The notes beneath the pieces are model-generated. The model was given only the letters and a program-made list of their open reading frames with translations. It ran no database searches and was not told the DNA's origin. A stretch of DNA of 64,000 nucleotides from Uranotaenia lowii (Eukaryota > Arthropoda > Insecta > Diptera > Culicidae), in NCBI RefSeq assembly GCF_029784155.1, contig NC_073691.1, positions 49,458,490-49,522,489 on the forward strand, written 5' to 3'. The position numbers and the translations under genes were made by a program. The stretch's first letter is position 1, and every line of letters starts with the position of its first letter. Of this stretch, positions 13,333 through 24,799 are shown one piece after another.

Positions 13333-13408
13333 AACCACCTTTGAACTGATGAATTTACAACTAAGCTAAGCTAAGCTAAGCTGAACCACCTTTGAACTGA
13401 TGAATTTA
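13333..13408. repeat. 25-bp direct duplication around (CTAAG)4
   Basis: A 25-base string beginning AACCACCTTTGAACTGATGA occurs exactly at 13333-13357 and again at 13384-13408. The 26 bases between them are mostly four tandem CTAAG units. This is a local slippage or template-switch duplication. Confidence 0.85.
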
Positions 13409-13818
13409 TTTGTGTACATTTTTTTTTGGAATGATGTTCCATTATAAAATTCATAACATTTCAGTTATGCTCATCAGAGGAGCAAACTAGCTGAAAGAGA
13501 TGAAACGAGATATCTCGTATTTGGTCCACAATATGTCAAAACGATTTCAGAAACGTATAAAAAACAACGATTTCTGAATTTTGATTCCAGACCAAAATTT
13601 CATATATGAGCCAAGAATTGAAATATGTCTTAAAGTCCTCATACATGAATCAATTATTTTAATTTTGAGGTTTCTGATTCCGGTTTTTTAATTCAAGATT
13701 GTCATTTTGAAGATTGGTGAAGATTGTATGCTGCATAAGAATTGAGTTAAATAATTTAGATTCTGAATATGAGACAAAAGTTCAAATAAAGTACAAAGAA
13801 TGCTTTCATTGTTTTCAC

Positions 13819-14527
13819 TTAAGGGGGTGGCGGGGGGAGGGTTTTGTAGGGTCTAACACTTTCAAAAAATCGATTTTTTTATTTTTTTATTTTCTTATTG
13901 TAAAACATTTCAAGAATGTTTTGTCAAATTTTCAAGTCAATTGAAGCAAAACTGCAAGAAAGCAAGAGCAGAAACTTCAAACGCGTTTTTCTCGAAAGCA
14001 CATTTTTAAAGTCCGTGGACATCATCATTTGAAAACTACTTATCCGATTCTTTTCAAATTTGGAACATATTTTTTACATATTAAATACCAGACCCCAACG
14101 TTTTTCTTTTTTTTTTTACTTGGGGAGATTTCATAGATAAAAAATGGCGGATTTTTTCGTGAAAAACCGTAGTTTTTACTTCAAACAGCCACAAAAATTT
14201 TATAAATTTTTTTTAAGTTAAATAAAAACGTTGGGGTCCAGAAAAACATCTATTAAAAATATTTTGCTCTGATTTTTTGACTTCAGATGATTCTGTGCTG
14301 AGATACAGTGTCCACCGCAAATCCTGTTTTCTAAAAGGCATCCTCGAAAGTGCTCCGTCACCGGCTCATTTTTCAATATTTTTCTGCGAAAAAATTACTA
14401 AATGTTCTTTTAACAATGCTTTGTATAATGCAAAAAATTTGAATACATTTGTTTGAACGATAGCTCTAGAAAAAAAATCGTGAAAATAGTGTTCTTTTTT
14501 ACCCGTTAGACTCTACCCCCCCCTTAA
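13819..14527. mobile_element. TTAA-flanked MITE, copy 2
   Basis: Same family and orientation as 1098-1834, flanked by TTAA at 13819-13822 and 14524-14527. The left end has a disturbed G run (GGGGGTGGCGGGGGGAGGGTTTTG) before TAGGGTCTAAC. Internally it has lost a segment present in copy 1 after GCAAAACTG (the part reading GTAGAAGTTATAGGCC there). No protein is encoded. Confidence 0.8.
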
Positions 14528-15476
14528 GGAAAATTCTTATCTGAATATTGAAAAGACATATGAAAAGACGCAAAACTTAATTTGATCGATGATTTCAAAT
14601 CAGCTCTTGATTTTTTTTTAAGTTTTGATGATTTTTTTTATATTTCTATTTCTATTAATATGAACCTCTAAAATGAGTTCACTCTCATTTAAAATTCAGA
14701 ATTTTAATCAGCAATTGAGAAATTTTTAAAAACTGTAGCAAAATCTTGAACCTGTGATTAGTTTTCGAGGTTATGGCATCAGTTCTGAGTCATGATTTTT
14801 ACTCTTGAATAATCTTAATCCAGCACCAAAATTTTATTGAGAATTTGAAGTTTTAAGTGAGGAGTTTTACACTTCACTTGCTTCTCCTGAACCCTCATGG
14901 GGTAAAGGAAAACCTCCTACGGCCAAGTTCAAGATACAATTTCAATTTGGATGCAATCCAGTAAATGTAAGCATATTTTCTTATGCATTCGTTTTAATTT
15001 TTCAAGTGTCCAATTTTCCTTATAATTTGTTCTCCCGGAAATTGTAATCTGCCAATCCAATTTTCAGCAAAATATTAAGTACTCTTTTCGTTTTACTTAC
15101 TTTTGTTCTTTGAACATACAAAGTTATTCAGATGCTGTAAAAACCTCTTGCACATGTCCATTGCCGTTTCGAATAGATCTACTTATATCTTTTTTTTTTT
15201 TGAAAACACTGATAAAAATATAACTGAAACATACATATATATCTTTTAAAAAAAATTTTATTTATTGATGAGTCGTTATTTGAAATGATGTATAAGATTT
15301 TATTTCTGTTTGAATTCAGAAATTCTAATTTCAATCAAGCAGAAAAGACGAAATATCAGTCTTCATTTTGTTCGCAGGTTTTTTAAACAGTGTCATAGAT
15401 GTCCCTGGATAGGCAATGAATTTATGGAAAAAAATGACATGATCGAATTTTGAAAACCGACCATATACATTTTGTG
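14528..15476. other. AT-rich stretch, nothing identified
   Basis: No genes or RNA features. The patch near 14860-14930 is slightly GC-richer but unremarkable. Confidence 0.35.
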
Positions 15477-16830
15477 CACTGGCCCAAAAACTCACTTGTG
15501 CAAAATTTCAACTAAATCGGACTTAATTCAGGGGTGCCCCAAAGCGATCGAAGTTTCAATTTTTTAACTCATAAAATTATCAAAGGAGAGACCAATGGAA
15601 ATCGGAAAAAATAAAATTTTCATTTTTATATCAAATGACTTAAAATACATGAAACGAGATCTGGTGTTATCTCGAGCATATTTTTTTCAAAAATTGACTT
15701 TCTGGAACTAAGTAGATTTTCCGAAAGGCCAAATTTACCGAAATATCACCAAGTCTTGACTTTTTATACATTTTAAAGAAATTTGGAATAAAATTAAAAT
15801 TTGGATTTTCCAAATTTCCTTTAAACCACCCTCCGGTGATTTTTAGGGTAAAAACTAACGGTTAGGGGTGTTAGCCCGCTGTAAAAAAAAGACTTTTTGT
15901 TCCCATATGTTTTTTCGATGCCTTTTGGGTCAAGAAGCATCAGTGTAAAATTAAAGATTATTTGGTAAATTCCTTAGTTAGCGCAATGCGTTTCAATTTT
16001 GTATTGAAATTTTTATGGAAGAAGATACCATCCAAAAAATTCAAATAAGCTTGAAATGAAGTCAGCCTTTGATTATTGGTTTTGACTATGCTTAATCTTA
16101 ATTTTTTTTACATGACAAGCAGCTAAGAATTTCATGAAAAAAGTTATGACCTTTTCAAAATGAAAAATCGAAATCCATTGAAAAGTGTTTAAAAATGGCA
16201 GACTTTGCTTGATAGAGCCTTTAATAATTGCATTACATGATTTTGGAAAGGTTATATAAATCAATAAACTCCCTGGCTATGCAAAACAGATTTATGAGAT
16301 AATGAAGAAGAACGTTCGAAGACCTACATTTTGATTGTACAAAGTTATCTAAAGGATATTTGGTTTCTGAGAAAACGAGGAAACGAAATTATATTTTTGC
16401 TGGGAGCTTATGGAGCTGTCAAACTTTGAACTCGTTTTTCTCAATACAAAATTCAAAATTCGATACCGAAATGTTTTGGATGGCGTACGAGTAAAGTTTA
16501 TGCATTGTTCACATGAATTGTTTTGCATGAATCTAGAAATACATTTCATTCCAGTACATATTTGGTTTGATTGAAAAATCTAGTTATCCCATACAAATTT
16601 CCGTACCAAATTAATACTCGTTGCTTCAATTAATGACTAAATGGATCGCTTACAAAATTTGTATTGCTATTTCTAGCATCAAAAACAACCAAAAAAAGTT
16701 ATGGGAGTTGTAAAAGTTTACGAATTTGAATTTTCCATACAAAGCTAGAAGCGGTCTAATGAGGCATCTCTAAATAGAGTCTGATTGAGCTGAAATTTTG
16801 CATAGGTCAAATTTTTGGGGCCAATCATTG
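15477..16830. mobile_element. Diverged foldback element (candidate)
   Basis: The left segment at about 15477-15545 (GGCCCAAAAACTCACTTGTG, then AAAATTTCAACTAAATC) resembles the reverse complement of the right segment at about 16760-16825 (ending CAAATTTTTGGGGCC). The arms share phrases but differ at roughly a third of positions. Boundaries are soft and no target duplication is visible. The interior has no coding sequence. Confidence 0.35.
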
Positions 16831-17291
16831 TATAACATTTTGGTGTTTTTATGAACAAAATCAGCTTTTTGGAATTTGGAAAACCCGAAGGATTATGATG
16901 AAATATTATCAAAATAATATTATAAATTTATCCATACTTCCTCCAACCAAACGTGAACAGTTTGATTGAATATAAGACAACTTAAACTTAATTTTTACTA
17001 GGATGGTCTATTTGTTTGCTTGAGGGTAAACTTAAATAAAATTAAAGCGAAATAAAAAAGAATGAAAGAAAAAGTCTTAAAAAGTCATTGTAAGTAGAAA
17101 ACTATGTTTATAAAGTTTTCGTTGATCGTGCATATATCTGCAACAACTTTAAAATTTCAAATAAAGTTAGCTTTATTTAGCTTTATTATACATTTATAAA
17201 AATACTCAAGCTTTTTTTCTCCCCAATAGGAGGGAAAAAAGCTTGAATATTTTTATTAATGTACGTCATTTAAGTTATTTTTAAAATTTTC
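16831..17291. other. AT-rich spacer before the satellite
   Basis: No gene. A short inverted pair AATACTCAAGCTTTTTT / AAAAAAGCTTGAATATT lies at about 17201-17252, immediately before the satellite. Confidence 0.4.
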
Positions 17292-18303
17292 TCATTTTTG
17301 TCATTTTTGTCATTTTTGTCATTTTTGTCATTTTGGTCATTTTTGTCATTTTTGTCATTTTTGTCATTTTTGTCATTTTTGCCATTTTTGTCATTTTTGT
17401 CATTTTTGTCATTTTTGTCATTTTTGTCATTTTTGTCATTTTTGTCATTTTTGTCATTTTTGTCATTTTTGTAATTTTTGTCATTTTTGTCATTTTTGTC
17501 ATTTTTGTCATTTTTGTCATTTTTGTCATTTTTGTCATTTTTGTCATTTTTGTCATTTTTGTCATTTTTGTCATTTTTGTCATTTTTGTCATTTTTGTCA
17601 TTTTTGTCATTTTTGTCATTTTTGTCATTTTTGTCATTTTTGTCATTTTTGTCATTTTTGTCATTTTTGTCATTTTTGTCATTTTTGTCATTTTTGTCAT
17701 TTTTGTCATTTTTGTCATTTTTGTCATTTTTGTCATTTTTGTCATTTTTGTCATTTTTGTCATTTTTGTCATTTTTGTCATTTTTGTCACTTTTGTCATT
17801 TTTGTTATTTTTGTCATTTATGTCATTTTTGTCATTTTTGTCATTTTTGTCATTTTTGTCATTTTTGTCATTTTTGTCATTTTTGTCATTTTTGTCATTT
17901 TTGTCATTTTTGTCATTTTTGTCATTTTTGTCATTTTTGTCATTTTTGTCATTTTTGTCATTTTTGTCATTTTTGTCATTTTTGTCATTTTTGTCATTTT
18001 TGTCATTTTTGTCATTTTTGTCATTTTTGTCATTTTTGTCATTTTTGTCATTTTTGTCATTTTTGTCATTTTTGTCATTTTTTGTCATTTTTGTCATTTT
18101 TGTTATTTTTGTCATTTTTGTCATTTTTGTCATTTTTGTCATTTTTGTCATTTTTGTCATTTTTGTCATTTTTGTCATTTTTGTCATTTTTGTCATTTTT
18201 GTCATTTTTGTCATTTTTGTCATTTTTGTCATTTTTGTCATTTTTGTCATTTTTGTCATTTTTGTCATTTTTGTCATTTTTGTCATTTTTGTCATTTTTG
18301 TCA
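17292..18303. repeat. Satellite of the 9-bp unit TCATTTTTG, about 112 copies
   Basis: About 1,012 bases of nearly uniform tandem TCATTTTTG. Rare variants include TCATTTTGG, GCATTTTTG, TAATTTTTG, TCACTTTTG, TTATTTTTG and TCATTTATG, and one unit near 18072-18081 carries an extra T. Because 9 is a multiple of 3 and the unit has no stop in several frames, long open frames appear on both strands (for example repeated MTK, NDK, VIF or SFL). They are artefacts of the repeat. Confidence 0.97.
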
Positions 18304-20170
18304 AAAAAAGTAAAATCTACAGGAAACTTAACAGGGATAAATTGTACTATAAACTGAAATTACTCAATGCCTAGGCTGAAAGAAAATTGACCATCGTTGT
18401 AATCCGAAGAAGCAAAAATTAAATTATCTAAGGCCCAATAAAAGCAACGAACAACCGTATTATCGCCAGAAAAAAATCACTCTCATTATCCGGCTCCCAA
18501 ATTACCGTTCATTTATTTGTTTTTAAAAATGTCCTACCAATTCCGAGCGTCCAACCACTTTGGCAGATTGTCTCATTCTCTTTGCTTTTTAAGAAATGTC
18601 CCCGATATCAACTAACTAGTCCGGTAAGTGATCGTCTTCATCAATGGTCGGTACCCAGATACGCCATAATCGTAATCGTAAAAACTTTTCCCCCCGACTT
18701 CCAACCATGCCAAACACACACTTAATCGCATCATTTTCATTTGTGTCATTTTTTTCTCCGTCTCTTATGTTGCTGCTGATCCCGGTCCTGATTTGATCCC
18801 TGCCCGTCTCCCAATTGACAAGTACCCATTGATGACGTTGAAGGACCAGAATGAGACATATTTCAGCTTCTTGAAATTGTTCGCATTTTTATGCGGGTGC
18901 TTTGCTCTGTCGTCTTCTGGTTGGTGTTCCGGATTATCCTTGGGACAGAAATCGGAGGAATGACGAGCGATTGATAGCCTTAATTGACATCGACTGCCAC
19001 TTTTAAGCAATGGTCGGAAAATCGCTCAAGAAAAGCAATCAGGAATGGTTTCTAGCTAGAATGATGCTTCCTCCGAGTGCTGTGATACGCACGTGGTAAA
19101 AGTACCCATTGAATATATGTCGAAAATCAACACTAACTTGATACAAGAAGATATACCATGCCCCATCGGAGGCTACCGTTGCTATTCGTCACGTGGCTAA
19201 TCGACGGTGATCGACATACTTGGTGATACATTTTGAACGTCGATCCCTCAATCATTCCCGAACGTCTATCCTCGCATCATTGTTGATAATGCTCGTTACT
19301 GATAGACGATCATTAATGTTTCAAAAGGATAAATCTGAATAAATACCAGGACCACATGTTCAAAAAAGCTGTAGCACATGCTGGACAGTTCATTGCGGTT
19401 ACCAAGTCATGTTTTTGTCCTTCTAGGCAAAGCAAAAAATAAAAAATCATCTGATAGCCTACATAGATCGCTCAGAACTGATACATATCAGTTATGATCC
19501 TAAAGGTTGAAAGTCGTCAAGGGAAAGAAATCAGCATAGAGACGTTCGTTGCAGATAGTCTGCGTCCTTTTTTACCTCATAATGTATCGCAAAAGTGTTT
19601 CAAATACGGAAGCGTCGTTGTCATGCATGATTGTTTGTATGATTTGGTTGAAGAAGGAAAATCTGACTGCTTTGATTTTTTGGCTCTGAATGTAGTCAAG
19701 CATGACTCGGTGAAAATGATTGATTTTCGGAAGATTACTTTTAAGAGAGAGATTGCTTGCCGGGTAGCAATCTCTCAAGGGTGTTACATGCTTTTGATTC
19801 GCTTTCGGTTGGAGAATTTGTTAAAACTGAAATGAAATTTGTATGAGGCAGGGAGTGGGATGAGGAGAAAATGAAATTCAAATTATAAGAAAAGAAGTGG
19901 GACAGATCTTTGAAGGTATGATTTGATCGGGAGGGGATGGAAAATCATTTACTTGAAGGTATGTCATTGCATGGCTTTATTGCTAAATGTTTATGTTGTC
20001 TTTATTTCATTTCCGCCAAGTAAATTCTATGGTTTCAATGCTTGATTTTGAAAGTTTTTTGAGTTAAATGGGTACAGGGTACTGTTAATAGTGTTTTATT
20101 AAACTGTTTACTCAGTGTCAAAACAAACTGACTTTAATGAAAAATTTGAAATTTTGATAAAAAATTACTT
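18304..20170. other. Mixed-composition non-coding stretch
   Basis: From about 18480 to 19330 the composition is near even and CG dinucleotides are common, like host intergenic or intronic DNA. No convincing exon is visible. The only reading frame above 100 codons is listed separately at 19494-19835. Confidence 0.35.
19494..19835 (+). CDS. Hypothetical 113-residue ORF, doubtful
   Basis: An ATG-initiated frame of 113 codons (MILKVESRQGKEISIE...). I recognise no domain, signal peptide or membrane segment. It contains a perfect DNA inverted repeat, GAGAGATTGCT at 19747-19757 and AGCAATCTCTC at 19766-19776 (8-base loop), which makes a coding role less likely. An antisense frame overlaps it. It may be a chance frame in non-coding DNA, or a remnant of a degraded element. 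Confidence 0.15.
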   Translation: MILKVESRQGKEISIETFVADSLRPFLPHNVSQKCFKYGSVVVMHDCLYDLVEEGKSDCFDFLALNVVKHDSVKMIDFRKITFKREIACRVAISQGCYMLLIRFRLENLLKLK

Positions 20171-20295
20171 GTATGTATGTATGTATGGATTTAGATTTAT
20201 GGCCGAGAGTGTTATACTCTATATCACTACTACGTAGGTATCAATGTTATTCAGATTTTCGATAACACGGTGTGTTTAGTTAGCACAATTTTTAA

Positions 20296-21626
20296 TTAAA
20301 TTTTTAATCGAGCTTTTTCTAAAAATCCCAAGGCTTCTTTTATTTTGTCTTCATCGAAGTTGTTAATCAATTCGAATAGATTGTTGTATCTTTCCCAATC
20401 GTAGTGATTTCTTACGTGATTGTACTGTATACAGTGGAACGGAGCATGTTCTGTTGTGAAATTTTCCGAACATAGTTCACATAATTTTGTATCTTGGATT
20501 CGAAAAAGTCCAAGATAGTATGTTGAATAGTCGTGTCCACTAAGTAGTCGATTTGCTGTACGTATTTGTTTGTTATTCATTTCTGAATTCCAGTATTTAC
20601 CACGGCTTTAGATTAAATGTGTTTTGAAATTTGAAAAATTTCAGTTCTTTTTGATTTTCTGTCGCAATATCTTGATACCATTTGTTAGTAGTGTTGATGA
20701 AATCCTTTTTATAGTTTCTGCATGCATCATCCAACCGTAGCTTATTTTCTAGAATCGCTGGGCATTCAAGTCCTAGTTTTGCTAGTTGACCAGCCTTTTC
20801 GTTTCCTGTTATTTCGATGTGTGACGGAAGTCATTGGATTGTAGCTTGTTTTTGCGTTGCTAGTGTGCAGATGTCGAGTGTAACTTTGTCGAATATTTTA
20901 TTTTTTAGATCTCTTTTGAGTATTTTGCAAGCTGCCTGTGAATCAGTGAAAATGACCACTTTTCTTGTGCTGTTGTCTCTTACTTGTTCTAATGCAACCC
21001 GTATTGCTAAGAGCTCAGCAGAAGCAATACTTACTTCGTGAGCTAATCCTAGACTAACGCTCTCTTCCGAGGTAGCATCGAAAACTCCGAGTCCGCATTT
21101 ATGGCCAGACTTGGAAGCATCCGTGAACCATTGTTCGTATAGATGGTAATTTGTTTTATCATGTTTCGGGTAAGTGATTTAAGTACTATAGGAGATGTTA
21201 TTTTTCTTTAGAGTTGACCCTATAATTTGTTCGTTTATCGTGAAATTTTGCATGTTACAAGATTTAGCCTGTAAGTGTAGTATTTGAAATTCACTGAAGT
21301 TTGAAATGAATATTCTTTCAATGTAGGTATACTGTGATTCTGCTTTTAAGGAATTTATGTTCAGTGACTGTAATTGTTGAGCAATTAAGTCGTTTTTGGA
21401 GATGTGCAAAGCAATCCTTTTTTTTGTGAAAAATTCACGTTTTAGTGATAGTGGGCCTTCGCCACTCAATGCTGCCAATGAGTTTATCGGTGTAGTTTTG
21501 GAACAGCCTGTTGCTTTACGTAGACCTTGCCTGTTCGTCGTCTCTAGCATGTCACTATATTTTTTTGCCGTGTTTCCATACAGAGTAGCGCCATAATTAA
21601 CAAACATACCGGCACTTTGTATATTC
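20296..21626 (-). pseudogene. LINE 1 C-terminal part: thumb, RNase H and C-terminal region
   Basis: On the minus strand, 21626-21179 gives NYGATLYGNTAKKYSDMLET, then GLRKATGCSKTTPINSLAAL, typical of the region after the polymerase domain in I-group LINEs. About 20830-20620 gives a decayed RNase H end: LPSHIEITGNEKAGQLAKLG, matching the family motif W-x-PSH-x-x-x-x-GNE. The tryptophan codon before LPSH is now a stop. After a frameshift, 20580-20296 gives the C-terminal segment NKQIRTANRLLSGHDYSTYY followed by CELC and HC residues that resemble a Cys-His motif. Several frame changes show it is non-functional. Confidence 0.75.
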
Positions 21627-24610
21627 CTATTTATACCGCCGGCGCACACAGGGGTAAAACATGAAAAAGGCGATCAAAACTGTTTTCTGCCGAAACGGTA
21701 CGTTTTAGACCTATAGTGTCTTCGAGACAAATGGCCAACATCACAAGGGCTATAAAATTAGTTTTTTGAAAAATTGATTAATCCACCTAGTAGTGAGTTA
21801 GAAAAACTAACTTTTTTAATATCCATTTTAGAGCTATATTGTCTGAGAAAAGTTTTGAGCTTGTACCAATTCTAGCAACATTGCTAAAGAAGTCATAGCT
21901 GTAACATTAATCGTTTCAAAGTTATGACAATTTTTAAAAAAATAACATCAATTTTCAGTTTTTTCAACATAACTTTTTTGCGCGTGATTTTTCCTATAAA
22001 ATATGTTCTAGAGAGTTTTGAAGGCAAAAAAGTTGTACACATTTGCTGAATATACTGTATAAAAATTTTAAAGTTTTAACGAGATATCTTAAAAATACTT
22101 AACAAAAATAGTCATTTTGAACTGGTAATATCTCTTGAGTTCGGACGAGTTCGGTTACATATTTTACAGTTTTGCATTCAAAAAAGTATCGCCTTTCAAA
22201 CAATATACAACTCAAAGTGGCCAATTTTGATCTTCATAGCGTAAATGTCAATAGAAGTGAGATAAAAATAAAGTTTTTATACTAATTTGAGCCCATCTAC
22301 CATCCCAAGTCCAAGTGGTTCAAGTAAGCCTACTGTTAGGAATCCTACATGTTGCAGCCTAATAGTAAAAGTTATGCTCAAATTAGTATAAAAACTTCAC
22401 TTTCGGCTCACTTCTATTGATATTTACGCTATGAAGATCAAAATTGGCCACTTTGAGTTGTATATTGTTTGAAAGGCGATACTTTTCTGAATGCAAAATT
22501 GTAAAATATGTAACCGAACTCGTCCGAACTCGGGAGATATGACCAGTTCGAAATGACTATTTTTGTTAAGTATTTTTAAGATATCTCGTTTAAACTTCTA
22601 AATTTTTATACAGTATATTCAGCAAAAGTGTACAACTTTTCTGCCTTCAAAACTCTCTAGAACATATTTTATAGGAAAAATCACGCGCAAAAAAGTTATG
22701 TTGAAAAAACTGAAAATTGATGTTATTTTTTTTTAAATTGTCATAACTTTGAAACGATTAATGTTACAGCTATGACTTCTTTAGCAATGTTGCTAGAATT
22801 GGTACAAGCTCAAAACTTTTCTCAGACAATATAGCTCTAAAATGGATATTAAAAAAGTTAGTTTTTCTAACTCACTACTAGGTGGATTAATCAATTTTTC
22901 AAAAAACTAATTTTATAGCCCTTGTGATGTTGGCCATTTGTCTCGAAGACACTATAGGTCTAAAACGTACCGTTTCGGCAGAAAACAGTTTTGATCGCCT
23001 TTTTCATGTTTTACCCCTGTGTGCGGCGGTCAAATGACCCCTAACACATTTTCCGCTAAAACTCTGTTGTTTCTCAACCGATTTTTACAAATTTTATAGT
23101 TTTGGAAAGCTTGTAACGTGACTCAAATATTGTTCTCAGACAATATTCAGCTACAATAATGGATTTTGAAGTTATTCGTCGTATAAGAAAAAAAATCCAA
23201 AAAAACATGCTTCGGGAAAATGGCTGTAAGTCAGTTTAAAGGAGCGCGAAAAAAAAATCATTTGGTGCCTGAAAACCCTGAAGTTAGAAGCTATTCGTTG
23301 CACATATGGAAAAAAAATTAAAATTTTTTTTAAGATCATGGCCACAAAAAATGTAAAAAAGTGGTGTAAAAACGTACTTTTTAATGAACCAATCACCAAA
23401 GCTGTCCCAGTCACAGTAGAAATTTTTTGAAAAGTGAATTGGAAAATTGACGTTATTTGTGACATTTTGGCATCTTTAGATTTATAAAACACGAAACACA
23501 GAATTTTTAACAGATATTCAAATGTAGCTGTTTTTAGACTTTTTTATCAATTTACTTTTTCTGAGACTATTCTTACACTTACGATCGGCTTTGCACTGGA
23601 TTTTCAGTATGTTAACAAAAGATTTAAAGAATAAGTTTATATGCACAAAAAAGGAAATTTCATACCGATTCTAGTGATGTAATTATACTGGCGGTGCAAT
23701 GCGTGACAAAAATATGATAAATATATTTATGAAAGTAAAACCAGAAAATTTGAGCGAATGCTCGTTTGTTTTTTCGTTTCCTTTCGCCCGTCTTCGTGTG
23801 CAAAATAGCTGTGAAATATTACCACCCACTGCGCCCGTCTGCCAAGCAGGAATTGGTGCTGACTTTTCAAAATTCTGAAACTAGTCCACTATTTTATTTA
23901 TCATATTTTTGTCACGCATTGCACCGCCAATATAATTACATCACTAGAATCGGTATGAAATTTCCTTTCTTGAGCATATAAATTTATTCTTTAAATCTTT
24001 TGTTAACATACTGAAAATCCAGTGCAAAGCCGATCGTAAGTGTAAGAATAGTCTCAGAAAAAGTAAATTGATAAAAAAAGTCTAAAAACAGCTACATTTG
24101 AATATCTGTCAAAAATTCTGTGTTTCGTGTTTTATAAATCTAAAGATGCCAAAATGTCACAAATAACGTCAATTTTCCAATTCACTTTTCAAAAAATTTC
24201 TACTGTGACTGGGACAGCTTTGGTGATTGGTTCATTAAAAAGTACGTTTTTTACACCACTTTTTTACATTTTTTGTGGTCATGATCTTAAAAAAAATTTT
24301 AATTTTTTTTCCATATGTGCAACGAATAGCTTCTAACTTCAGGTTTTTCAGGCACCAAATGAATTTTTTTTCGCGCTCCTTTAAACTGACTTACAGCCAT
24401 TTTCCCGAAGCATGTTTTTTTGGATTTTTTTTTCTTATACTACGAATTACTTCAAAATCCATGATTGTAGCTGAATATTGTCTGAGAACAATATTTGAGT
24501 CACGTTACAAGCTTTCCAAAACTATAAAATTTGTAAAAATCGGTTGAGAAACAACAGAGTTTTAGCGGAAAATGTGTTAGGGGTCATTTGACCCCCGGCG
24601 GTATAAATAG
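21627..24610. mobile_element. Foldback element B (interrupted by element A)
   Basis: Element B has very long inverted arms. After the short left terminus (21627-21643, CTATTTATACCGCCGGC) it resumes at 23028. The left arm spans 23028-23723 and the right arm 23895-24596, about 700 bases each with high identity, around a spacer of about 170 bases. The right terminus is GGCGGTATAAATAG at 24597-24610. Next to each end lies a palindrome-like GGTCAAATGACCCC (23028) or GGGGTCATTTGACCCC (24580). No transposase is encoded; the matching short frames on opposite strands of the two arms simply reflect the palindrome. Target duplication is unclear. Confidence 0.75.
21644..23024. mobile_element. Foldback element A, nested in element B
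   Basis: About 1.38 kb made of two near-identical inverted arms: 21644 to about 22302 and about 22376 to 23024, with a spacer of about 73 bases. It begins GCACACAGGGGTAAAACATG and ends with its reverse complement. GGC flanks both sides (21641-21643 and 23025-23027). Removing the element and one GGC restores the left end of element B almost exactly as predicted from B's right arm, with one base differing. This supports a 3-bp target duplication, although a 2-bp CG alternative is possible because of the flanking palindrome. It is non-coding. Confidence 0.8.
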
Positions 24611-24790
24611 GTATACCACATACGTATTTCGAAATCTACAAACTTAAAAAATAATATTTTGATGCAAAAATACGTGCATTTTGAAAATAAAAATAGTCAT
24701 GAAGAAAAATTTCCGAAAAAATGAAAACAATAGGAGTTATAGTCATTTGAAGTTCAAAAAATGTCATTTGACCCCCTCCGGTATAAATAG
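24611..24790. mobile_element. Extra terminus of the B-type foldback family
   Basis: This 180-base piece ends with GTCATTTGACCCCCTCCGGT then ATAAATAG at 24790, closely matching the right terminus of element B at 24580-24610. It may be the true right end of an outer element into which B inserted, or a partial second copy. LINE 1 coding sequence resumes just beyond, at about 24800. Confidence 0.5.
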
Positions 24791-24799
24791 TGTTAAAAT

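Noticed and set aside
17270..18374. Long open frames on both strands (MTKMTK, NDKNDK, VIFVIF, SFLSFL)
   Set aside because: They are translations of a 9-bp satellite with no stop codons, without unique sequence or a start context.
23172..24336. Twin frames starting MFYKSKDAKMSQ on opposite strands
   Set aside because: They are the two arms of foldback element B. Nothing suggests a protein beyond the mirrored repeat.
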